DNA of 12,339 nt, from contig CAZZMS010000084.1 of assembly GCA_964655485.1 (NCBI GenBank), positions 1 through 12,339 on the forward strand, in the 5' to 3' direction. The stretch comes from JANWYU01 sp964655485. Lineage in GTDB: Bacteria > Bdellovibrionota > Bdellovibrionia > Bdellovibrionales > Bdellovibrionaceae. This document shows, in pieces, positions 8,173 to 12,339 of the stretch (positions are counted from its first letter, which is position 1; every line of letters starts with the position of its first letter). The notes beneath the pieces were generated by a model. That model did not search any database and had not been told where the DNA came from. It saw only the letters and a program-made list of their open reading frames with translations. The position numbers and the translations under genes were made by a program.

Positions 8173-8225
8173 TTGAGTATTTTTTCTCACAATATTGAGT
8201 ATTTTTTCTCAATATTTTGAGTAAT
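8173..8225. repeat. Three 22-bp iterons with internal dyads (B-C divergent gap)
   Basis: TTGAGTA starts at 8173, 8195 and 8217, a period of exactly 22 bases, about two helical turns. The first two units share TTGAGTATTTTTTCTCA (17 bases identical) and the third is partial (TTGAGTAATTTTG). The middle unit is palindromic at its ends, ATATTGAG and CTCAATAT (8192-8199 and 8208-8215). The even helical phasing suggests cooperative binding by a protein. The array lies about 90 bases before gene B and about 210 before gene C, so it may be an operator for gene B. Confidence 0.6.
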
Positions 8226-8346
8226 TTTGCCAATCCCCAACCCCTCATGTCAATGTCTTTTCGCTACACGATTTTCTGTGCGGTTTCGAGCCCTCGCTGC
8301 TTGCATAGACCGCTTGCCACTTCTAACCTAGTCTTTGATCCCTCCT

Positions 8347-8366
8347 GATCTTGTATGCGCAAGATC
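8347..8366. repeat. Perfect 7-bp hairpin upstream of gene C
   Basis: GATCTTG and CAAGATC are perfect arms around TATGCG. There is no T-tract after it on either strand, so it is not a standard terminator. It could be an operator dyad, or a leader structure if gene C is transcribed from further upstream. Confidence 0.4.
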
Positions 8367-8401
8367 TGGGAATGGCTCTATTAAATAACTGGGGAAGGGG
8401 T

Positions 8402-8427
8402 CCGACCAATTCGGCTCCCATTCCGAA
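8402..8427. promoter_or_regulatory. CCGAA-type half-sites before gene C
   Basis: CCGA (8402-8405), TTCGG (8410-8414) and CCGAA (8423-8427) are alternating inverted half-sites ending 9 bases before the ATG of gene C. They occupy the position where genes A, D and E carry their palindromes. The promoter hexamers here are poor (CCGACC and GAAAAA, 3 of 6 each), so this is a weaker case. Confidence 0.3.
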
Positions 8428-8436
8428 AAAGTCACT

Positions 8437-9567
8437 ATGGAGCGCTACCTCACAAAAGCATTGAAAGAAACCCTAGGAGATAAGTTCATTCTCCTGATGG
8501 GGCCACGACAAGTGGGTAAAACCACCCTAGCAAAGTCCATAGATCCCGATGGCGCATACTACAATTACGATATCCGCAAGGACTGGAAGGTATTTCATGA
8601 GCAAGACTGGGATTATTCAAAAAAGCTCATCATATTCGATGAGCTCCATAAAATGAAAAAGTGGAAGTTGTGGCTTAAGGGTATTTATGACTCCGGTCTT
8701 ACAAAAAAACAGTGCTTTGTTGTTACCGGTAGTGCTCGACTGGACGTCGCCAAAAAATTGGGTGACTCACTGGCAGGTCGATTTTGGTCATTTCGCTTAA
8801 ATCCCATCGATCTTAAGGAGCTCGGTCCTTCAGCGCCCCTTGAAGAAAGCTACCGCAAACTTATTAAGGTGAGTGGCTTTCCAGAGCCTTTTTTAAAAGG
8901 CGATGAACGTTTTTACAATCGCTGGCGTCGCACGCATCTGGATATTATTCTCAAACAAGATCTTATCACCACCGAGAACGTTCGTGATCTGGAGGGTATT
9001 GAACTTTTAATCGAGCTATTAGCCCACCGGGTGGGATCGACTATTTCTTATAATTCTTTGTCGCGTGAGCTTGGGCGCGATGATAAAACCGTTAAATGCT
9101 GGTTGGATTTACTCGAGCGACTTTATGTCGTGTTTCGGGTATCACCCTATTCTAAAAACATCGCCCGCGGAATAAAAAAGGCTGGAAAATACTATTTCTA
9201 TGACTGCGCCAGAGTGGAAGGAGATGAATCACACAAACTCGAAAATCTTGTAGCTTTATCCTTAAAAAAAGAAATTGAGTTTCAAGAAGATTACAACGGC
9301 CAGCGATGCGGTCTTTACTTTTTGCAACTCAAGGATGGATATGAGATCGATTTTTTAGTCACTCAATCGGGACGTCCACCGCGCTTGATCGAAGTGAAAC
9401 TCAGTGAGGACCAATTATCACCGCAGTTTAAAAAGTTTGAAAAATATTTCCCACAAGCGGAACGCTGGCAACTTGTTCGCCATTTAAGTCTTAGTTACCA
9501 ATCTAAAGACGGCATACGCGTAACCTCAGCGCTCAAGTTCCTTCGGGATTTGGATTTTTCGGCTTGA
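8437..9567 (+). CDS. Gene C: AAA ATPase with DUF4143/PD-(D/E)XK-like C-terminus
   Basis: This 376-residue protein begins MERYLTKALKETLGDKFILL. The P-loop GPRQVGKTT is at 22-30, Walker B IIFDELHK has its DE at 68-69, and VVTGSARLDVAKKLGDSLAG is the sensor-like and following segment. The winged-helix-like part reads LSRELGRDDKTVKCWLDLLE. The C-terminal domain keeps E303-I-D305 and IEVKLS with E319 and K321. The ends and all motifs are intact and the length is typical of the family. No SD precedes the ATG (TCCGAAAAAGTCACT), as for A, D and E, suggesting leaderless or SD-independent initiation. It opens the plus-strand run C-D-E, with 163 bases to gene D, too far for tight coupling. Confidence 0.88.
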   Translation: MERYLTKALKETLGDKFILLMGPRQVGKTTLAKSIDPDGAYYNYDIRKDWKVFHEQDWDYSKKLIIFDELHKMKKWKLWLKGIYDSGLTKKQCFVVTGSARLDVAKKLGDSLAGRFWSFRLNPIDLKELGPSAPLEESYRKLIKVSGFPEPFLKGDERFYNRWRRTHLDIILKQDLITTENVRDLEGIELLIELLAHRVGSTISYNSLSRELGRDDKTVKCWLDLLERLYVVFRVSPYSKNIARGIKKAGKYYFYDCARVEGDESHKLENLVALSLKKEIEFQEDYNGQRCGLYFLQLKDGYEIDFLVTQSGRPPRLIEVKLSEDQLSPQFKKFEKYFPQAERWQLVRHLSLSYQSKDGIRVTSALKFLRDLDFSA

Positions 9568-9657
9568 ATCGAAATATCATCGCAACTCATGTCTTACTAT
9601 AGTGGCGCAAGGTATCTCCTTTGACCGGTTTTATGCCCATCCCCTACAGCGACTCCA

Positions 9658-9718
9658 GAAAAATAACCATTCAAATGTTATTTTTCCAAGAAAATTGACA
9701 ACTCAATTGTTGTTTTTC
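9658..9718. repeat. Two tandem 29-bp palindromes upstream of gene D
   Basis: Copy 1 spans 9658-9686 (arms GAAAAATAAC and GTTATTTTTC, 12 of 14 pairs matching). Copy 2 spans 9690-9718 (GAAAA and TTTTC outer, ACAA and TTGT inner, 10 of 14 pairs). The copies match each other at 23 of 29 positions and are offset by 32 bases, about three helical turns. Both have a single central C. The second overlies the gene D promoter. Confidence 0.7.
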
Positions 9719-9722
9719 TAAG
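9695..9722 (+). promoter_or_regulatory. Putative leaderless promoter of gene D
   Basis: A perfect -35 TTGACA (9695-9700), a 16-base spacer and a weak -10 TCTAAG (9717-9722, 4 of 6) leave 8 bases to the ATG at 9731. The start of transcription should fall at or next to the ATG. There is no SD. The -35 and spacer are inside the second palindrome, so bound protein would exclude RNA polymerase. Confidence 0.5.
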
Positions 9723-9730
9723 CTTTGTTT

Positions 9731-10909
9731 ATGTCTACCCTCATTGAACGATCCCTTGAATGTCCCGATCAATCTTTTTTCCTTTTAGGCCCCAGGGGAA
9801 CTGGTAAAAGCACTTGGTTACAACAGGTGCTTGGACAAAAGGCCACCATTATCGATTTATTACAGAGCAAGCACGCTTTACCCCTCCAGCAAGATCCAAG
9901 TACGTTAGCGCAGTGGCTCAATCATCTCCCCGCCCAAAGCTGGGTCATAATCGACGAAGTGCAGAAGATCCCATCCCTTCTGGATGAGGTTCATAGCTTA
10001 ATCGAAAATCGCAAACTGCGCTTTGCCCTCAGTGGTTCGAGTGCCAGAAAACTCAAGCGCTCAGGAGCAAACTTACTAGCTGGCAGGGCTCTTCAGAAGC
10101 ACATGTATCCTTTTCATTTCAGAGAGCTCGGTTCCCGTTTCGACTGGGATAAAGTGCTCAAATTTGGCACACTGCCTGTAGTGTGGCAAAGCCCATCTCC
10201 GTTAGAAACTCTAGAAGCCTATGTCAATATGTATCTACAAAACGAGTTACTAGCGGAGGGGCTGATTCGCTCACTGCCTCCATTTGTGCGTTTCTTAAGT
10301 GTTGCTGGCCAGTTGAATGGACAAGTGGTGAATTTTGAAAACATAGCCCGAGAGGCTGCTAGTCCTAGAAGTACTGTCGTCAATTATTTTCAGATCCTAG
10401 AAGAAACCCTCATCGGTTACACCTTACCGGCTTTACCCCTAGGCCTACGTGCGAAAGAGGTACGACACCCCAAATGGTATTTTTTTGACGTGGGAGCAGC
10501 TCGCGCTGCCGCGGGCTTTTTATATCCACAGTTTCATGATCCTGTATGGCTGGGGTTCGCCTTTGAAAATCACTTAATCAACGAAATAAGAATATTCATT
10601 GATCTCCACAAAAGAGGATTTCGTCTGTTTTATTATAAAGCTCACCAAGGCCCAGAAATAGATTTACTTATTGAGCTAAGACGAAAAACTCTATCCAGGC
10701 CAGCGCAATACCTTGCCATCGAAATAAAATCTGGGAAAAAATGGGATCCACGTTGGTCCAACACACTTCAAGAGCTTGCTACCGGTAGCAAGCTTATCAC
10801 CCGAGTGATTGGGGTTTATCAGGGCGAACGTCGTCTTAGTCACGGGGAGATCGATATTTTCCCCGCCGAACGGTTTTTGGATGATTTACATTCCGGAAAG
10901 ATTTTTTGA
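9731..10909 (+). CDS. Gene D: AAA ATPase with DUF4143/PD-(D/E)XK-like C-terminus
   Basis: The protein has 392 residues from the ATG at 9731. A TTG at 9725 would add only two residues and is not favoured. The P-loop GPRGTGKST is at 20-28, followed by Walker B IIDEVQK and the sensor-like ALSGSSARKLKRSGANLLAG. A helix-turn-helix-like stretch reads NIAREAASPRSTVVNYF. The C-terminal nuclease-like core is E309-I-D311 and IEIKSG with E331 and K333. It is close to genes A and E in motif order and wording (IDEVQKIPSLLD against IDEIQKVPRLLD in A), so these three look like paralogs from duplication or repeated capture. It sits downstream of two palindromes and upstream of the 109-bp inverted repeat. Its target is not predictable. 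Confidence 0.88.
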   Translation: MSTLIERSLECPDQSFFLLGPRGTGKSTWLQQVLGQKATIIDLLQSKHALPLQQDPSTLAQWLNHLPAQSWVIIDEVQKIPSLLDEVHSLIENRKLRFALSGSSARKLKRSGANLLAGRALQKHMYPFHFRELGSRFDWDKVLKFGTLPVVWQSPSPLETLEAYVNMYLQNELLAEGLIRSLPPFVRFLSVAGQLNGQVVNFENIAREAASPRSTVVNYFQILEETLIGYTLPALPLGLRAKEVRHPKWYFFDVGAARAAAGFLYPQFHDPVWLGFAFENHLINEIRIFIDLHKRGFRLFYYKAHQGPEIDLLIELRRKTLSRPAQYLAIEIKSGKKWDPRWSNTLQELATGSKLITRVIGVYQGERRLSHGEIDIFPAERFLDDLHSGKIF

Positions 10910-11018
10910 AGGCTTTTTCCTTTCGCCTCGGGGCACGCCATCCAGAGGCTTAAGCTGCAAAGGCCTAAAGCCCTTGGCCATCCATGGTGCAGAGGCCCCC
11001 GGGCCAAAGAAAAAGCCT
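10910..11018. repeat. 109-bp imperfect inverted repeat with structured interior (D-E gap)
   Basis: The outer arms AGGCTTTTTC (10910-10919) and GAAAAAGCCT (11009-11018) are a perfect 10-bp match. Pairing continues inward through CTTT and GCC to GGGGC against the CCCCC block ending at 10995, with one bulge and two mismatches. The interior has GCTTAAGC, a CCAT-CC-ATGG hairpin and a repeated GCCATCCA...AGAGGC segment. It begins right after the gene D stop codon. There is no T-tract after the distal arm, so a simple terminator does not explain it. A small non-autonomous element, a REP-like sequence or a structured RNA is possible. Confidence 0.55.
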
Positions 11019-11070
11019 AGGGAGGGAAACTGAGAGTAAAAGCTGAGTTTTTCGAGACCGGTGACAGCGT

Positions 11071-11106
11071 TTGACAAGCCGGCATTTTTCGACGAAAATT
11101 GACGGC
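11071..11106 (+). promoter_or_regulatory. Putative leaderless promoter with overlapping 29-bp palindrome, gene E
   Basis: A perfect -35 TTGACA (11071-11076), a 17-base spacer and GAAAAT (11094-11099, 4 of 6) leave 7 bases to the GTG at 11107. A 29-bp dyad spans 11078-11106, centred on A11092, with 12 of 14 pairs matching. The core is TTTTCGACGAAAA and the ends are GCCG and CGGC. It ends one base before the start codon. The TTG at 11071 that an ORF finder may pick is therefore better read as part of the -35. Confidence 0.55.
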
Positions 11107-12273
11107 GTGGTTACAAGATCTCTTTCCCTACCGCAGTCGACTTTTTTCCTGTTTGGGGCGCGCGGAACGGGAAAAACTACATGGTTGCAGCACTCCCTTC
11201 CGCGTGAGCGCTCGCATTTTTTCAATCTCCTCATCGAGCGTGACTATCAACACTACCTAACAGATCCGCATCAGTTTTATCTTGAGGTTCAGGCCATTCC
11301 GCAAAGCCACTGGATTGTGATTGACGAAATCCAGCGTTTGCCCCAACTACTCAACTATGTGCATCAGCTCATTAACGAAGGGCGATGGAAATTCGCCTTA
11401 ACCGGGTCATCGGCACGTCAATTACGCCGGCAAGGAGTCAACCTATTGGCCGGCCGGGCTCTCACTCGATACATGTTTCCTTATCTGCCCAGTGAGTTAG
11501 GTGAGGGATTTAAGCTCAGCAAAGCCTTGCATATAGGACTGTTACCGGTGGCGCTTGCCTCTGCCGAACCTGTGGAGAGCTTGTTCACTTATTGCGAAAC
11601 CTACCTGCGTGAAGAGATTCAACACGAAGCCTTGGTAAAAAACCTCGCCTCGTTTTCCCGTTTTCTGCGTGTGTCTGCTCTGATGCATGGGCAAGTGCTT
11701 AATACCCTTAATATCGCGCGTGAGGCTGGGGTGGCACGCTCGACGGTGCAAGGATATTTCGATGTCTTGTATGATACCCATGTAGCTTTTGCGCTCGAGG
11801 CCTATCAACCTCGTCTATCCTTACGTGAGAGACATCATCCAAAATTTTATTGGTTTGATCCTGGGGTGGTACGCGCGCTCAAAGGCTACCGCCAGCCTCC
11901 GACTCTTGAGGAAAGAGGGGCTCTTTTAGAAGGCCTTGTGGCCCAAAGCTTAAGGGCCTATCTACATTACTCCAAGGCCTTCGAAAATATGTGTTACTGG
12001 TGCCCTACCGAGAACCAAAATCAAGAAGTCGATTTTGTGTTACTGCGCTCTGATGAGGCTTGGGCCATCGAGGTAAAAAGCAGCCCCCGCCTGCGCAACG
12101 AATATTTAGCGGGATTAAAGGCTATCTCTGGCCTTAAACATCTCAAACGAAAGATCCTGCTCTATACGGGCAGCAAGCGATTATTCCTCAAAGACGAAGG
12201 GATCGAGGTGTTACCGGTGGAGGAGTTTCTTCGCTCGCTGAGCATCCGTCGAGCTTCCCACCCGCAAAACTAG
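11107..12273 (+). CDS. Gene E: AAA ATPase with DUF4143/PD-(D/E)XK-like C-terminus
   Basis: The protein has 388 residues from the GTG at 11107. This start gives a P-loop at residues 17-25 (GARGTGKTT), matching gene A (18) and gene D (20). A TTG at 11071 would add 12 unconserved residues and overlap the promoter. Walker B is IVIDEIQ, then ALTGSSARQLRRQGVNLLAG, then a helix-turn-helix-like NIAREAGVARSTVQGYF. The C-terminal domain shows QEVDFVLLRSDEAWAIEVKSS, with the D and E-x-K of PD-(D/E)XK nucleases. The closest relatives in the window are genes A and D. After the stop, AAAACT and AGTTTT (12266-12271 and 12283-12288) form a weak AT hairpin that does not convince as a terminator. Confidence 0.87.
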   Translation: MVTRSLSLPQSTFFLFGARGTGKTTWLQHSLPRERSHFFNLLIERDYQHYLTDPHQFYLEVQAIPQSHWIVIDEIQRLPQLLNYVHQLINEGRWKFALTGSSARQLRRQGVNLLAGRALTRYMFPYLPSELGEGFKLSKALHIGLLPVALASAEPVESLFTYCETYLREEIQHEALVKNLASFSRFLRVSALMHGQVLNTLNIAREAGVARSTVQGYFDVLYDTHVAFALEAYQPRLSLRERHHPKFYWFDPGVVRALKGYRQPPTLEERGALLEGLVAQSLRAYLHYSKAFENMCYWCPTENQNQEVDFVLLRSDEAWAIEVKSSPRLRNEYLAGLKAISGLKHLKRKILLYTGSKRLFLKDEGIEVLPVEEFLRSLSIRRASHPQN

Positions 12274-12339
12274 GAAACGGGGAGTTTTAAACCGCACGAT
12301 GGAACGGTACAGATACACGTAAAGAGTCACGAAAACCAA

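Larger units (their letters stand above)
8084..8436. other. 353-base non-coding gap between divergent genes B and C
   Basis: The gap holds, left to right, the gene B leader hairpin, the 22-bp iterons, a stretch without clear structure (about 8226-8340), a perfect hairpin GATCTTG-TATGCG-CAAGATC (8347-8366), a long-range pair GGAATGG/CCATTCC (8369-8375 and 8418-8424) and half-sites next to gene C. I see no coding frame of family character, no tRNA and no clear rRNA or known ncRNA. Confidence 0.5.

Noticed and set aside
8173..8225. CRISPR-like array
   Set aside because: The units are contiguous 22-bp repeats without unique spacers, only about 2.5 copies, and no cas genes are nearby.
8270..8300. 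tRNA T-arm (GGTTTCGAGCCC)
   Set aside because: The loop sequence is off by one base, and no acceptor stem, anticodon arm or D-arm can be placed around it.
10910..11018. Rho-independent terminator of gene D
   Set aside because: The loop is about 60-90 bases, the T-rich arm comes first and no T-tract follows the second arm.
10809..11234. Small proteins in and around the D-E gap on both strands
   Set aside because: The frames of 63-89 codons overlap gene D, the inverted repeat or gene E, have no SD, and read as low-complexity translations of the palindrome.
5493..12273. Restriction-modification or toxin-antitoxin system
   Set aside because: No methyltransferase, specificity subunit, or small antitoxin-like partner is present; only ATPase-nuclease-like single genes are seen.

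Overview
The window looks like a Gram-negative bacterial chromosome of moderate, slightly AT-leaning composition. The left 5.4 kb is a surface-polysaccharide locus with lipid-linked glycan machinery: two O-antigen ligase/polymerase-like proteins, a Wzx-type flippase, a family 2 glycosyltransferase and a GT39-like membrane glycosyltransferase. I cannot name the species or phylum.

Positions 1-2657 hold three genes on the minus strand, read flippase, then GT2 glycosyltransferase, then the N-terminal part of an O-antigen ligase/polymerase-like membrane protein that runs off the window edge. They are tightly coupled: a 4-base ATGA overlap, then a 29-base overlap with a TTG start behind a strong Shine-Dalgarno (SD) sequence. 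A full O-antigen ligase gene (2711-4051) diverges from them. It converges on a GT39-like gene (4133-5447, minus) that is split by a one-base frameshift.

Positions 5493-12273 hold five consecutive members of one protein superfamily: AAA ATPase (AAA_14), then a winged-HTH-like middle part, then a C-terminal DUF4143/PD-(D/E)XK nuclease-like domain. Here they are labelled A (5493-6653, minus), B (6863-8083, minus), C (8437-9567, plus), D (9731-10909, plus) and E (11107-12273, plus). A, D and E form one subfamily (GxRGTGK[ST] P-loop, GSSAR sensor-like motif). B and C form another (GPRQVGKTT). All keep the P-loop lysine, the Walker B DE pair and the nuclease-like D...E-x-K residues, so none looks decayed. 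They diverge from a 353-base non-coding segment that carries 22-bp iterons.

The most interesting signal is regulatory. A, D and E have no SD sequence. Each has a TTGAC[A/T] -35-like hexamer starting 36-37 bases before the start codon, a -10-like hexamer 16-17 bases further on, and only 7-8 bases from there to the start, as expected of leaderless mRNAs. Lying over each promoter is a 29-bp odd-centred palindrome, different in sequence for each gene. In A and E it abuts the start codon with its centre exactly 15 bases upstream; D has two tandem copies. The polysaccharide genes with clear SDs (AGGAG or GGAGG, 5-base spacing) contrast sharply. I infer that each ATPase-nuclease may recognise its own palindrome, as an autoregulatory operator and/or nuclease target. 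The intergenic gaps also hold a 109-bp imperfect inverted repeat (D-E) and several smaller dyads (A-B, B-C). The last 66 bases after E contain no gene I can support.
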